DNA of 64,000 nucleotides from Pseudoxanthomonas yeongjuensis. Its GTDB lineage: Bacteria; Pseudomonadota; Gammaproteobacteria; Xanthomonadales; Xanthomonadaceae. The notes under the pieces are model-generated. The model was not told the origin of the DNA and searched no databases. It saw only the letters and a list, made by a program, of their open reading frames with translations. Every line of letters begins with the position of its first letter. Positions within the stretch are counted from its first letter, which is position 1. The translations under genes were made by a program, and so were the position numbers. The DNA lies in assembly GCF_010093345.1 (NCBI RefSeq), contig NZ_PDWT01000001.1:124001-188000 (forward strand), in the 5' to 3' direction. Positions 30,238 to 40,922 of the stretch are shown here, in pieces.

Positions 30238-30330
30238 TGGCGGAGAGAGGGGGATTCGAACCCCCGAAGCGCGGTTTAGACGCTTACACACTTTCCAGGC
30301 GTGCTCCTTCAACCGCTCGGACACCTCTCC
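30238..30330 (-). tRNA. tRNA-Ser (anticodon GGA)
   Basis: Class II tRNA on the minus strand with acceptor GGAGAGG/CTCTCTCC region, anticodon loop CTGGAAA (GGA), long variable arm and encoded CCA (30240-30238). TAGAAT on the minus strand (30376-30371) is a candidate -10 for a tRNA-Ser-ffs transcript. Confidence 0.92.
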
Positions 30331-30476
30331 GGGACCTGCAGGCGGCGCAAAGCCGCTTTCAGGGCCGCGAATTCTAGCGGTCGCGGCGACTTAAAGCGAG
30401 TCCCCCTGTCCGGCAGCGGGATTCCGCCGGCCATTCATTATCCGGGCCCGTGGCGGCGGGCCGGGAAATTCTTTCC

Positions 30477-30505
30477 TTGGACAGATCCACTCGGCGCGGC
30501 ACAAT
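30477..30505 (+). promoter_or_regulatory. Candidate promoter of dnaX-ybaB-recR
   Basis: TTGGAC (30477-30482), 17-bp spacer, CACAAT (30500-30505), about 20 bases before the dnaX ATG. Confidence 0.45.
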
Positions 30506-30532
30506 GACCGTTCAGATGAAAACGGTTGCCTG

Positions 30533-32251
30533 ATGTCCTATCTCGTCCTCGCCAGAAAGTGGCGCCCGAAGCGTTTTTCCGAGCTGGTCGGGCAGGAACA
30601 CGTGGTGCGCGCGCTGACCAACGCGCTGGAAAGCGGCCGCGTGCACCATGCCTTCCTGTTCACCGGCACCCGCGGCGTGGGCAAGACCACCATCGCGCGG
30701 ATCTTCGCCAAATCGCTGAACTGCGAGGAAGGCACCAGCGCCGAGCCCTGCGGCAAGTGTTCGACCTGCCTGGACATCGATTCGGGCCGGTACCTGGACC
30801 TGCTGGAAATCGACGCCGCTTCCAATACCGGCGTCGACGACGTGCGCGAAGTGATCGAGAACGCGCAATACATGCCTTCGCGCGGCAAGTTCAAGGTCTA
30901 CCTGATCGACGAAGTGCACATGCTGTCGAAACAGGCGTTCAACGCGCTGTTGAAGACCCTGGAAGAACCGCCGGAACACGTCAAGTTCCTGCTCGCCACC
31001 ACCGACCCGCAGAAGCTGTTGGTCACGGTGCTGTCGCGCTGCCTGCAGTTCAACCTCAAGCGCCTGGATGAGGACCAGATCTCCGGCCAGATCGGCAAGA
31101 TCCTGGCCGCCGAAGGGATCGAAGCCGACGCCAGCGCCATCCGCCAGTTGGCCAAGGCCGCCGACGGCAGTCTGCGCGACGGCTTGTCGCTGCTGGACCA
31201 GGCCATCGCCTACACCGGCAGCGGCGACGGCGGCGCGCTGCGCGAGGAAGGCGTGCGGACCATGCTCGGCACCGTCGATCGCACCCAGGTCGGCGCCATG
31301 CTCGACGCGCTGGCCAATGGCGACGGCGCCCGCCTGCTGCAGATCATTGCCGCGCTGGCCGAATTCTCGCCGGACTGGAATGGCGTGCTCGACGCGCTGG
31401 CCGAGGCGCTGCATCGCATCCAGGTCCGCCAGCTGGTGCCGGCCGTGGCAGTCGAAGCCGACGGCATCGACGCCGACGATTTCGCCCGGCGCCTGCGCCC
31501 GGAAGTGGTGCAGCTCTGGTACCAGATGGCGGTGAATGGCCGTCGGGACCTGTACCTGGCGCCGAGCACCCGCGCCGGTTTCGAGATGAGCGTGTTGCGG
31601 ATGCTGGCGTTCCGCCCCGCAGGGGCGGGGCAGGTGCTTGCGGAGCCCACGGGCGCGGCCGAAGCAGCGAAGCCATCGCCGACGACTGCAACAGCTGCTG
31701 CGACCGCGGCTCTGCCGCCAGCGACGCCGCCAGCGATGAAACCGGAAGTCGCGGCACCAGCCGCCAAGCCGGCAATCGTTGCTGCAGTCGAGCCCGTCGC
31801 CAAACCTGCTCGGCCATCGGAGCCGGTCAAGGTTGCGGCTTCCAACGCCGCCGCCGCCATCGCGACCGCCGAGGAATGGTTGCAGTTCGCCGGCAACAGC
31901 GGCATGAAAGGCGCCGCGCGCCAATTGGCTGAGAACGCTGCGTTCGTCGGCTATGGCGACGGCGTGCTGAAGCTGTCGCTGGACGCGGGCTTCGACTATC
32001 TGCGTTCGGAAAAATCGCTGGCCGAATTGTCCAGCGTCCTGGCGGCCAGGCTGGGCGCCGCGCCCAGTGTCGTGTTCGATCATGCGCTCGGCGGCGAGTC
32101 GGAAACGCTGCAGCAGCGCAGCCATCGCGAGCGCAATATCCGCCAGAGCGCCGATGAAGAAAATTTCATGAACAACCCGGACGTACAGCGCCTGATCCAG
32201 CAGCACGGCGCCAAGCTGGTTCCGGATTCCATCCGCCCCTTCGACGAATAA
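30533..32251 (+). CDS. dnaX: DNA polymerase III tau subunit (clamp-loader ATPase)
   Basis: 572-residue AAA+ subunit that drives sliding-clamp loading and ties the polymerase to the helicase. Walker [10 protein letters not shown] near residue 44, four-Cys zinc module ([16 protein letters not shown], residues 64-79), Walker B LIDEVHML near 126, SRC motif VLSRCLQF near 168. An Ala/Pro-rich linker (about 365-435) precedes a tau-specific C-terminal domain. No A-rich slippery heptamer of the E. coli kind is visible, so a programmed-frameshift gamma form is not supported. ybaB and recR follow, a widely conserved order. Confidence 0.95.
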   Translation: MSYLVLARKWRPKRFSELVGQEHVVRALTNALESGRVHHAFLFTGTRGVGKTTIARIFAKSLNCEEGTSAEPCGKCSTCLDIDSGRYLDLLEIDAASNTGVDDVREVIENAQYMPSRGKFKVYLIDEVHMLSKQAFNALLKTLEEPPEHVKFLLATTDPQKLLVTVLSRCLQFNLKRLDEDQISGQIGKILAAEGIEADASAIRQLAKAADGSLRDGLSLLDQAIAYTGSGDGGALREEGVRTMLGTVDRTQVGAMLDALANGDGARLLQIIAALAEFSPDWNGVLDALAEALHRIQVRQLVPAVAVEADGIDADDFARRLRPEVVQLWYQMAVNGRRDLYLAPSTRAGFEMSVLRMLAFRPAGAGQVLAEPTGAAEAAKPSPTTATAAATAALPPATPPAMKPEVAAPAAKPAIVAAVEPVAKPARPSEPVKVAASNAAAAIATAEEWLQFAGNSGMKGAARQLAENAAFVGYGDGVLKLSLDAGFDYLRSEKSLAELSSVLAARLGAAPSVVFDHALGGESETLQQRSHRERNIRQSADEENFMNNPDVQRLIQQHGAKLVPDSIRPFDE

Positions 32252-32262
32252 CAGGTAAGACA

Positions 32263-32583
32263 ATGCGTGGAAATATCGCCCAACTGATGCAGCAAGCGCA
32301 GAAGATGCAGGAAAACATGCAGCGTGCGCAGGAAGAGCTGGCCAACCTGGAAGTCACCGGCAGCGCCGGCGGCGGCATGGTCAGCGTGACCCTGACCGGG
32401 GCCAAGGAGTGCAGGAAGGTACGCATCGATCCGAGTGTGCTGTCCGACCCGGAAATGGCCGAGGATCTGATCGCGGCCGCGTTCAACGACGCCTCCAACA
32501 AGATCGACGCCGAGTCCAAGAGCAAGATGGGCGCGGCCACCGCCGGCATGCAATTGCCGCCGGGCATGAAGATGCCGTTCTGA
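32263..32583 (+). CDS. ybaB: YbaB/EbfC family nucleoid-associated protein
   Basis: 106-residue small DNA-binding dimer protein. N-terminal [20 protein letters not shown] helix, [14 protein letters not shown] strand region and the C-terminal Met/Pro tail (LPPGMKMPF) are typical. It sits between dnaX and recR, as in most bacteria, and starts 11 bases after dnaX. Confidence 0.94.
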   Translation: MRGNIAQLMQQAQKMQENMQRAQEELANLEVTGSAGGGMVSVTLTGAKECRKVRIDPSVLSDPEMAEDLIAAAFNDASNKIDAESKSKMGAATAGMQLPPGMKMPF

Positions 32584-32704
32584 TTCCCGCTCGTTTTATT
32601 TGTGAAAGCGGGGAAGGGTTCGCGTGGCATCCATACGACATTGGCCCTTCATTTGACCCCCTCCCAGCCTCCCCCTGCTTGCGCAAGGGGAGGGGCTTGA
32701 AGCC

Positions 32705-33304
32705 ATGAGCGCTCCCCTACTCGAACAACTCATCGAAGCCCTGCGCATCCTGCCCGGTGTCGGCCAGAAGACCGCGCAACGCATGGCCTATCAGCTGCTC
32801 GAGCGCGAACGCGAGGGCGGCAAGCGCCTGGCCGCGGTGCTGGGCGTGGCGCTGGAACATATCGGCCATTGCAAATATTGCCGCGACTTCACCGAGACCG
32901 AGGTCTGCGCCATTTGCGCCAGTTCCAGCCGCGACCAGCAGCTGCTGTGCGCGGTGGAGTCGCCGGCCGATCGCCTGGCCATCGAACAGGCCACCGGTTA
33001 CCGCGGGCTCTACTTCATCCTGCAGGGCCGGTTGTCGCCGCTCGATGGCATCGGTCCGCGCGAACTCGGACTCGATGCGCTGTCCCAACGGCTGGCGCAA
33101 GGCGGGATCACCGAGTTGATCATCGCCACCAACCCCACCGTGGAAGGCGAGGCCACCGCGCATTACCTCGCGCAGCTGGCGCGGCAGCAGAACGTGCATC
33201 CCAGCCGCCTGACCCATGGCGTACCGCTGGGAGGCGAGCTGGAATACGTCGATCGCGGCACGCTGTCGCATGCGTTCGGCACCCGCAGCGAAATGCCTTT
33301 GTAG
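32705..33304 (+). CDS. recR: Recombination protein RecR
   Basis: 199-residue protein that works with RecO (and RecF) to load RecA at single-strand gaps. Seen: N-terminal helix-hairpin-helix [15 protein letters not shown] near residue 14-28, C4 zinc finger CKYC...CAIC (residues 57-72), Toprim segment [18 protein letters not shown], and the Walker-B-like C-terminal region [12 protein letters not shown]. recO is also in this window at 62.1 kb. The TAG stop is provided by the GTAG head of a repeat. Confidence 0.96.
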   Translation: MSAPLLEQLIEALRILPGVGQKTAQRMAYQLLEREREGGKRLAAVLGVALEHIGHCKYCRDFTETEVCAICASSSRDQQLLCAVESPADRLAIEQATGYRGLYFILQGRLSPLDGIGPRELGLDALSQRLAQGGITELIIATNPTVEGEATAHYLAQLARQQNVHPSRLTHGVPLGGELEYVDRGTLSHAFGTRSEMPL

Positions 33305-33377
33305 GAGCGCCCATGGGCGCGAGCTCTCGCGTGTTTCGCAATCCGGTCGGAGAGCTCGCGCCCATGCGCGCTCCTAC
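33301..33377. repeat. GTAG-headed palindromic repeat after recR
   Basis: 27-bp arms (33301-33327 and 33351-33377) with one mismatch, sequence GTAGGAGCGCCCATGGGCGC..., 23-bp loop. The left arm contains the recR stop codon; the right end is 27 bases before the HIT gene. Confidence 0.83.
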
Positions 33378-33404
33378 AATTATCCATCCATCAAGGAGAC
33401 TGCC

Positions 33405-33761
33405 ATGACCGGCGACACCCTCTTCGGCAAGATCATCCGCCGCGAAATTCCCGCCGACATCGTCTATGAGGACGACGACGTGCTGGCCTTCCGCGACATC
33501 GCCCCGCAGGCACCGGTGCACGTGCTTTTCATTCCGAAGAACGTGCACATTCCTACGCTGGATGACCTTCGCCCGAATGATGCCGGACTGGTCGGAAAGC
33601 TGGTGCTCGCCGCGGCCGAATACGCGCGCCGCGAAGGTTTCGCGCAGGACGGCTACCGGGTGGTCATGAACTGTCGCGACGATGCCGGACAGACGGTCTT
33701 CCACATCCACCTGCACCTGCTGGCGGGCGCGCAGCTCGGTCATTTCGGCACGCCGCGCTGA
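33405..33761 (+). CDS. HIT family protein (HinT-like nucleotide phosphoramidase)
   Basis: 118-residue HIT-fold hydrolase; the active-site motif HIHLHLL is at about residues 102-108. HinT-type enzymes cleave AMP-N bonds of adenosine phosphoramidates. N-terminal TLFGKIIRREIPADIVYEDDDVLAF is typical. The ATG at 33405 has AAGGAG upstream. It lies between two palindromic repeats and is probably monocistronic. Confidence 0.93.
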   Translation: MTGDTLFGKIIRREIPADIVYEDDDVLAFRDIAPQAPVHVLFIPKNVHIPTLDDLRPNDAGLVGKLVLAAAEYARREGFAQDGYRVVMNCRDDAGQTVFHIHLHLLAGAQLGHFGTPR

Positions 33762-33806
33762 AATGCGCCTCCGAAAGAAAGGGGCTTATCGCGAAAGCCC
33801 GTCGTC

Positions 33807-33887
33807 GTAGGAGCGTCCATGGGCGCGAGCTCTTCGTCCAGGTCGCGGAGATTCTCGTAAAGAGCTCGCGCCCATGGACGCTCCTAC
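33807..33887. repeat. GTAG-headed palindromic repeat after the HIT gene
   Basis: Perfect 28-bp arms, 33807-33834 (GTAGGAGCGTCCATGGGCGC...) and 33860-33887, 25-bp loop. It is a sister of the element at 33301. Confidence 0.85.
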
Positions 33888-33898
33888 GGGAAAAGCCA

Positions 33899-33927
33899 TA
33901 AAAAAAGCCGCTCGATGAGCGGCTTTT
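33899..33927 (-). terminator. Terminator of the Slp-like lipoprotein gene
   Basis: On the minus strand AAAAGCCGCTC-ATC-GAGCGGCTTTT followed by TTTAT; the stem is 11 bp and lies about 22 bases beyond the stop codon at 33949. The symmetric A/T flanks would let it act in both directions. Confidence 0.8.
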
Positions 33928-33948
33928 CTTGTTCGGTCCGGCAGGCGA

Positions 33949-34467
33949 TTACCACCAGCCCCAACGGCCCCAGCGCGGACCCCAGAAGGGATCATAGAAC
34001 GGGGAGGGTCGCATTACCTGCACTTCGCGCACCTCGGGCCACAGGTAGACCACGTCGGCGGACATTTTCGGCAGGCGGTAGTCGTAGTCGCCGATGCGGG
34101 TGGTCTCCACGCCATCGACGCGGCCGATGAAGGTGACTTCGCGGCCTTCGGCGAACACGGCCGGATCGTAGAAACCCGCGCGGCAGGCGATGAAGCGGCC
34201 ATCGGTGGCATCGGGCGCGCTGCTGAGCGGCCGGCCGGTCGCGCCGAGCGGTCGCGAGATCAGCTGGAAGCAGGTGCTGTCCTGGCGCGGGGTGGTTTCG
34301 ACGATACGCCCGCCCCAGCGCACCGAAGTTCCGGCCTGGCTGCCGGCCACCGCATCGCGCGGAGTGACCGGGGTGAAGGTGCCCTGCAATGGCTTGGGCG
34401 CGGTGGCGCAGGCACCCAGCAGCAGGCTGCTGGCGGCCAGGGCGAGGATGCGGATCTTGCTGTTCAT
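33949..34467 (-). CDS. Slp-family outer-membrane lipoprotein
   Basis: 172-residue lipoprotein: signal peptide with lipobox LLGAC (Cys20), then a beta-rich domain with TSVRWGGRIVET near residue 48, CFQLISRPL, GRFIACRAGFYDP near 95, REVTFIGRVDG and LPKMSADVVYLWPE, as in Slp (starvation lipoprotein). The C-terminus is rich in Trp, Gly and Pro (FWGPRWGRWGWW). Role unknown, possibly envelope stress. The ATG at 34467 starts the signal peptide. Confidence 0.87.
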   Translation of the reverse strand: MNSKIRILALAASSLLLGACATAPKPLQGTFTPVTPRDAVAGSQAGTSVRWGGRIVETTPRQDSTCFQLISRPLGATGRPLSSAPDATDGRFIACRAGFYDPAVFAEGREVTFIGRVDGVETTRIGDYDYRLPKMSADVVYLWPEVREVQVMRPSPFYDPFWGPRWGRWGWW

Positions 34468-34483
34468 GGCGAATCTCCGGGTT

Positions 34484-36412
34484 TCAGGGATGGTGCCGGC
34501 GCAAATCGTGGACCAGAGTCGGGTCGCCGATGCCTGCAGCGTAGCGCGCATCGGCGAAACGGTGGCTGAGTGGAACCAGGGATTGCGACTGCGGCCGGGC
34601 TTCGACCACGCGTTCGGCCCACAACGGGGCCGGCTCATGCATTTCGCGGGCCAGACCGAGCTTGGCGTAGCGTGCGCCCAGCACATGCCAGGCGCGCAAC
34701 AGCGGGTCGCGCTGACGCTCGCCACGGGCCAGCAGCCAGGCCATCCATGTCAGTGCCAGCAACGCGGAGAGGGCGAACAGCAGGACCAGGTGCTGGCCAT
34801 CCGGATGGCGGATGCCGAATGCCTGCAACAGGCGCTGTTGGCGATCGGCGTTGAAGCCGAGCACCCAGTTGTTCCAGCCGCGCCGCATCCAGTCGCTCAG
34901 GTCGCCGAACCTGGCCAGCCGGCCAAGGGCGCCTGCAGCCGACCCTTCGCCGAGGCGATCCTCCAGCGTGTCGTAGATGCGCTCCGGCGCCACCGCGGCG
35001 GTCGGATCCGTCCGCACCCAGCCGCGCTGCGGCAGCCAGACTTCCGCCCACGCATGCGCATCCATCTTCCTGACCACCCAGTAGTCGCCGATCGGGTTGC
35101 GCACGCCGCCGGCATAGCCGGTGACCACGCGCGCGGGAATGCCCGCGGCGCGCATCAACACCACGAACGAGGAACTGAAATGCTGGCAGAAGCCTTTCTT
35201 TTCGTCGAACAGGAATTCGTCCACGCCATCGCGTCCCGGCAACGGGGTTTCCAGGGTGTAGCCGAAATCGCGGTGGATCCAGTCCATCGCCCTGCGTACG
35301 ATGGCCGCGTCGTCGTTGCCCGCCTCGCGGCGCCACTGCGCGGCCAGGGCAACGGTGCGCGGGTTGTAGCCGGCCGGCAACGCCAGCGCGCGTCGCCGTA
35401 GCGGGTCGCTGAGTTGCGTCTGGAAAGAAGCCGGCGGCGACGACTGCAGGCGCCAGCGGGTCAGCGAACTCAACGACCGGTCCGAATACAGGCCGTAGTC
35501 GAGCGAAAGCGTGGTTCCCGCAAGCGCGGCGTGGGGCAAATCCAGGGCGACGAGTTGGCGCCTGTCGGTGGGTTCGAATTCGATCTGGTAATCCCAGCTG
35601 AGGTTCCTGCGCTGGACCGGCTGGGCGGGCAACTGCCGCATCATTCCCGGCTGGGTCCAACTGCGCCCGTCGAAGTCCCACAACACCGGGCCACGCCAGT
35701 ACATGTCCTGCGAGCGCGGGCGCGTGCCGAAGAACTGCACGCGCAGCGCTGCAGTGTCGTCGGCCATCATGTCCAGCCACTCGCCCGGCGTCATGCGATC
35801 GGACAGGCCGGGACGGCCGAGCGCGCGTTCGGGCACTCCCCACAAGGGCGTGCCCAGCCGCGGGAACAGCCAGAACATGGCCAGCATCAACGGCAATCCG
35901 ATCATCACCAGCCGGGCCACGGCCAGCAGTTTTCGCGATGGGGCGATGCTGCTGGACAGCGAGTCGGTCTCCACGTCGGCGAGGCGTTGCAGCGCGACCA
36001 GCGCGCACAACACCGCGGTCAGTCCGAGGGCCATGGTCAACGGACCCTGGTCGAGCAGGAAGGCGGCGAACGGCGCGAACAAGGCGAACCCGAGCAGGCT
36101 GCGCGCGTCGCGCAGAGTGAAAGTTTCCGAAGGCTTGACCGCGATCATCGCCGCGAGCAGTGCGCAACCGGTGTCGCGGCCCAGGTGCGATCCGGTCTGC
36201 GAGAACACCGCTGCCAGCACCAGCAATGCCAACAGCAGGCGCAACGGTGCAGGCAAGGCCTTGCGCCACGACATCGCGGCAACCAACACCGCCGCCAGCG
36301 CGATGCTCCAGCCGAGTTGCGGGGGCAGCTGCAGCAGCAAGGGCAGCAGAGCGAGCCCAGCCGTCGCCAGGGTCCATATGCGACTACCGTCGTCGATCCG
36401 GATCATGGCCAT
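34484..36412 (-). CDS. TgpA-like membrane transglutaminase (DUF3488 plus transglutaminase core)
   Basis: 642-residue inner-membrane protein: about six transmembrane helices (residues 10-190), a periplasmic transglutaminase-like domain and one C-terminal helix near 540. The catalytic Cys is in KKGFCQHFSSSFVVLMRAAGIPARVVTGYAGG near 390-420, the His in MDAHAWAEVWLP and the Asp in VRTDPTAAV. TgpA of Pseudomonas is essential and has this topology. The start at 36412 has GGAG seven bases upstream; an ATG two codons on (36406) overlaps the DUF58 stop by ATGA. Third gene of a moxR-DUF58-tgpA operon. Confidence 0.9.
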   Translation of the reverse strand: MAMIRIDDGSRIWTLATAGLALLPLLLQLPPQLGWSIALAAVLVAAMSWRKALPAPLRLLLALLVLAAVFSQTGSHLGRDTGCALLAAMIAVKPSETFTLRDARSLLGFALFAPFAAFLLDQGPLTMALGLTAVLCALVALQRLADVETDSLSSSIAPSRKLLAVARLVMIGLPLMLAMFWLFPRLGTPLWGVPERALGRPGLSDRMTPGEWLDMMADDTAALRVQFFGTRPRSQDMYWRGPVLWDFDGRSWTQPGMMRQLPAQPVQRRNLSWDYQIEFEPTDRRQLVALDLPHAALAGTTLSLDYGLYSDRSLSSLTRWRLQSSPPASFQTQLSDPLRRRALALPAGYNPRTVALAAQWRREAGNDDAAIVRRAMDWIHRDFGYTLETPLPGRDGVDEFLFDEKKGFCQHFSSSFVVLMRAAGIPARVVTGYAGGVRNPIGDYWVVRKMDAHAWAEVWLPQRGWVRTDPTAAVAPERIYDTLEDRLGEGSAAGALGRLARFGDLSDWMRRGWNNWVLGFNADRQQRLLQAFGIRHPDGQHLVLLFALSALLALTWMAWLLARGERQRDPLLRAWHVLGARYAKLGLAREMHEPAPLWAERVVEARPQSQSLVPLSHRFADARYAAGIGDPTLVHDLRRHHP

Positions 36413-37380
36413 GACCGGTCTCCGGCGTCGGGCAACAATGCCAGTGCGCGCAGGCAAAGGTGCCGGTGGGCGCTGCCGTGGGCGGGCCCCAGGGCCGGCT
36501 GCCCCGGGAGCAGCAGGCGATAGCGCCGGCCTTCGCGTTCGGCCAGGTCCACCCAGTGGGCCAGCCGGTGGATGCGTTGTTCGTAGGCGAGCGGCGACAG
36601 CGTGGTCCAGTCCAGGATGACTTCGATCGCCAGCGGCTGTTCGTATTCGCGGACCAGCAAGGTGTCGCGGCGCGCCGAAGGTTTCCAGGCGATCGCGCGA
36701 CGCGGATCGCCGCTGCGATAACCGCGCAGGTGGTGCACGTCGTCGCCGGCCGGATGCAGTCGCGCGTGGCTGGCGCCGCCATTCCCCGATGGCAAGGGCG
36801 GGCCTTGCGGTTCGGCGGAGGGATAGACCAGTAACGGTGCGTCCGGCCACGCCCACGACCAGGCCATGGCCAGGCCCAGCGGCTGGGTGGTGGAAACGCG
36901 GATCCGGCCCGGTTCTATCCAGCCGCGGCGCTCGGTCGCCAGTTCCAGCGTGGCCACGACCGGTTCGACGGACATCGGGGGTGCGGTGGCATGCGCCTCG
37001 CGACAGCGCAATTGCAGGCCGCGACGCATCCGCGTATCGGCGGTGGACAAGGCGACGTGCAACGACAGCACCGAACCGGCGGCGACCGGTTCGGCGGAAA
37101 TCGCATCGACGCGCAAACCGGACAGTTGCAGGTGCGCGGCGATCAGGCTTGCCAACCCGGTGGCGCCGAGCAACAAGGCCAGCAGGAAAGCCGGGTTGTT
37201 GTTGTAGTTCAGCGCGCCCAGCAGCATGGCGAACAACAAGGCGGCGAAGAACAGGCCGAAACGCGTCGGCAACACATAGACCCGGCGCCGGTCGAATTCC
37301 ACCGGCAGGGTTTCGCTGCTGCGCGGGTGGGCGAGCAGCGCGGCACGGGCAGCCAGGCGTTCGCGCAATGTCGGCAGCAT
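36403..37380 (-). CDS. DUF58 domain-containing protein
   Basis: 325-residue protein with two membrane segments (about residues 38-80) and a soluble region bearing the DUF58 motif HLRGYRSGDPRRAIAWKPSARRDTLLVREYEQPL near residue 220-255. DUF58 proteins are related to vWA domains and are almost always encoded with a MoxR AAA+ ATPase, as here (five bases apart), suggesting a MoxR-dependent envelope complex. Biochemical function unknown. Confidence 0.9.
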   Translation of the reverse strand: MLPTLRERLAARAALLAHPRSSETLPVEFDRRRVYVLPTRFGLFFAALLFAMLLGALNYNNNPAFLLALLLGATGLASLIAAHLQLSGLRVDAISAEPVAAGSVLSLHVALSTADTRMRRGLQLRCREAHATAPPMSVEPVVATLELATERRGWIEPGRIRVSTTQPLGLAMAWSWAWPDAPLLVYPSAEPQGPPLPSGNGGASHARLHPAGDDVHHLRGYRSGDPRRAIAWKPSARRDTLLVREYEQPLAIEVILDWTTLSPLAYEQRIHRLAHWVDLAEREGRRYRLLLPGQPALGPAHGSAHRHLCLRALALLPDAGDRSWP

Positions 37381-37385
37381 CGCGA

Positions 37386-38339
<954 letters not shown>

Positions 38340-38379
38340 TTGTTTTTCCGGATTCGTTTCCAGGGAAGTCTAACGGGAT

Positions 38380-40221
38380 ATGCAGGACGAAAAGAGCGCG
38401 CAACGCACCTTCCTGGTGCTGTGGACGGCGATCACCGCGATCAAGATCCTGATCGCGGCGCGCCTGCCGTTGTTCGTGGATGAAGCGTTCTACTGGCAGG
38501 AAGGCAGGCACCTGGCCGCGGCTTATTCGGACCTGCCGGGATTGACCGCATGGATGACCCGGCTGGGTACGGAAATCGGCGGTCAGCATGTGCTGGCCTT
38601 GCGCGCGCCATTCCTGTTGCTGGCGGCGTTGTTGCCCTGGCTGGCGGCGCACATCGCCAGCCGCTGGTTCGGGGAGGCGGTCGGCTGGCGTGCGGGCAGC
38701 CTTGTCTTGCTGATGCCATTGGCCGGCAGCCTGGGCATCCTCGCCTTGCCGGACGTGCCCATGGCGTTCGCCACGGTGCTGTGCCTGGATGCCGGTGCGC
38801 GGCTGTTGCGCGAGATCGATGCGACTTCCGCCGCCGAGCTGGCGCTCGGGTTGGCGATAGGCGCGTTGAGCCACTATCGCTTCATCGGCGTGATCGGCGT
38901 CGGTTTCATGGCCTTGCTGTTGCTGCCGCAGGGGCGACGCGTGCTGCGCGATCCGCGCGTGTGGGTCGCATTGGCGCTGGGAATCGCCGCCTGGGCGCCG
39001 TTGATCGCCTGGAACCTGGAAAACGCCGATGCCGGTTTGCGTTTCCAGTTGGTCGACCGCCATCCTTGGTCGTTCCAATCCGATGGTTGGTGGTTCCTGG
39101 TGGTGCAGGCGGCGCTGGTCACGCCATTGCTGTTCTTCGCCATGGGCTGGGTGTTCCTGCGCTCGTTCGGCAAGCAGCAGGACATGTCGGCGCAATGGCG
39201 GTACTTCGGATTGCTGGGCGGGGTTTCGACGCTGGGCTTCTTCGTCCTGGGTTTTTTCGCGGACGTGGAGCGGGTGAGTTTCCATTGGCCCTTGCCCGGC
39301 TACCTGCCGCTGCTGATCGCGGTGCCGGCCTTGCTGCGGCAATGGCCGCGTGGCTGGCGCGTCGCCACCTGGGTGTCCGCCGGCATCGTGCTCGTGCTCG
39401 TGCTCGGCTATTACCTGGTGCTGTCCACGCCGGCCTGGCGCGCGCAATTCGCTGCGGAGAAGTTCTATCCCATCAATTTCGTCGGCTGGGATGAACTGGT
39501 CGACGCCGTACGCGAGGAGCAGGCGAAGTTGCCTGCGAATACCACGTTGCTGGCGGACAGTTTCAAGTCCGGGGCCGAACTCGGCTTCGCCCTGGGCGAT
39601 GCCGACATCCGCGTGCTCGACCATCCGCTCAACCACAAGCACGGCCGCGCGCCGCAATTGAACCTGTGGGGATTGCAGAACGACGGCAGCCGCGATGGGC
39701 CGCTGCTGCTGGTGCTCGGAACCAATGACGTGCAATACAAATCGTTGCTGGATTACTACCACCGGCTTTGCGCCACGGTCGGTCCGCTGCCGGCGCCGCG
39801 CGTGGTCAACGTCGATCACGGCCGGCAACGCTTCCTGCTGTTCGCGCTGCCGGCGAAGAAGGTTGCGGGGCCGTGCACCACACCCGCGTTCGCATGGGTC
39901 GATACGCCGCACAGCAAGGCCGGTGTCGCGCGCCGGTTCGACGTGAGCGGGTGGGCCTTCAAGGACGGCGTGGGCTTGAAGGGCGTGGATATCCTGCTGG
40001 ATGGAAAGGCGGTCGCCGAAGCGCGCTATGGCCTGTCCAGTCCGGGCACGGCTGCGTTCTGGAAGATATCCACCGACCCCAACCACCCCGATGTCGGTTT
40101 CGCCGCGGAAGTGGACCTGGCCACGGCCGCGCCAGGCAGGCATTGGCTGGGATTGCGCCTGCATGGCGCCGATGGCAGCGTCGAGGACTGGTCGGAACAG
40201 CCGATCGAGGTCGCCGACTAG
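38380..40221 (+). CDS. GT39-type dolichyl/undecaprenyl-phosphate-sugar glycosyltransferase
   Basis: 613-residue integral membrane glycosyltransferase with about ten to eleven helices (residues 12-360). The first loop has the acidic motif LFVDEAFYWQEGRHL near residue 30 that marks the PMT_2/ArnT-like superfamily. After a soluble region comes a C-terminal beta-rich domain (about 500-613, from CTTPAFAWVDTPH) not present in ArnT. Such enzymes move lipid-linked sugars onto lipid A, glycans or proteins; the acceptor here is unknown. A triplicated GTGCTC hexamer near 39388 encodes part of a helix. Confidence 0.8.
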   Translation: MQDEKSAQRTFLVLWTAITAIKILIAARLPLFVDEAFYWQEGRHLAAAYSDLPGLTAWMTRLGTEIGGQHVLALRAPFLLLAALLPWLAAHIASRWFGEAVGWRAGSLVLLMPLAGSLGILALPDVPMAFATVLCLDAGARLLREIDATSAAELALGLAIGALSHYRFIGVIGVGFMALLLLPQGRRVLRDPRVWVALALGIAAWAPLIAWNLENADAGLRFQLVDRHPWSFQSDGWWFLVVQAALVTPLLFFAMGWVFLRSFGKQQDMSAQWRYFGLLGGVSTLGFFVLGFFADVERVSFHWPLPGYLPLLIAVPALLRQWPRGWRVATWVSAGIVLVLVLGYYLVLSTPAWRAQFAAEKFYPINFVGWDELVDAVREEQAKLPANTTLLADSFKSGAELGFALGDADIRVLDHPLNHKHGRAPQLNLWGLQNDGSRDGPLLLVLGTNDVQYKSLLDYYHRLCATVGPLPAPRVVNVDHGRQRFLLFALPAKKVAGPCTTPAFAWVDTPHSKAGVARRFDVSGWAFKDGVGLKGVDILLDGKAVAEARYGLSSPGTAAFWKISTDPNHPDVGFAAEVDLATAAPGRHWLGLRLHGADGSVEDWSEQPIEVAD

Positions 40222-40230
40222 GGCCTGACC

Positions 40231-40800
40231 TCAGGGCAGGGAGAACCCGGCTTCCCGCAGCATTTTCGACAGCGCGATCAACGGCAGTCCGACCAGTGCG
40301 GTCGGATCGCGCGATTCGATGTGTTCGAACAAGGCGATGCCCAGTCCCTCGCTCTTGAAGCTGCCGGCGCAGTCGAGCGGTTGTTCGGCATCGACGTAGC
40401 GCGCGATCTCGTCGGTGTCCAGGGTCCGGAAGCGTACCAGCGTCGTGTCCATCGCCTCGAGCACGGCCTCCCCGCGGACCAGGCACACAGCGGTATGGAA
40501 GCGGATTTCCCGCCCGGACATGGCGCTCAGCTGGGAAACCGCGTTTTCACGGGTTCCCGGCTTGCCCAGTGCCTGTGATTCCAGGGCGGCGACCTGGTCG
40601 GAGCCTATGATCCAGCTCTCCGGGTGCTGGCTGGCGATGGCCAGCGCCTTGGCCCGTGCCAGCCGCTGGGCCAGGGCGGGCGGGGTTTCTTCGGCCAGTT
40701 GGCATTCGTCCACGTCGGGGCGGGCGACATGGAAGGGCAGGCGCAGGCGCTCCAGCAGTTCGCGGCGGTAGCGGGAAGTGGAGGCCAGGATCAGCGGCAT
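40231..40800 (-). CDS. Maf/YceF-type nucleotide pyrophosphatase (7-methyl-GTP type)
   Basis: 189-residue Maf-fold house-cleaning pyrophosphatase. N-terminal LILASTSRYRRELLERL binds the triphosphate; the catalytic-region GSDQVAALE is near residue 68 and SFKSEGLGIALFEHIES near 147. E. coli YceF, which acts on m7GTP, is encoded next to yceD-rpmF-fab, and this gene holds the same place, so the m7GTP subtype is favoured over the dTTP type. Confidence 0.9.
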   Translation of the reverse strand: MPLILASTSRYRRELLERLRLPFHVARPDVDECQLAEETPPALAQRLARAKALAIASQHPESWIIGSDQVAALESQALGKPGTRENAVSQLSAMSGREIRFHTAVCLVRGEAVLEAMDTTLVRFRTLDTDEIARYVDAEQPLDCAGSFKSEGLGIALFEHIESRDPTALVGLPLIALSKMLREAGFSLP

Positions 40801-40922
40801 GGAAGAGGGTCCTCAGGCAGGGGCGGGCATTCTGCCGAAGCCCGGCAAGGGCGGCAAACCCCAGTCTGGCGGGCTTTGCGGGTTTGACAGCTCGGCCTCG
40901 CATCCTTAATATTCAGCGGCTT

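Noticed and set aside
30533-32251. Programmed frameshift in dnaX giving a gamma form
   Set aside because: No A-AAA-AAG or comparable slippery heptamer with a downstream hairpin is seen at the expected place.
39386-39410. Hexanucleotide GTGCTC triplet repeat in the GT39 gene
   Set aside because: It encodes an ordinary Val-Leu membrane helix and its length keeps frame; no evidence of variation.
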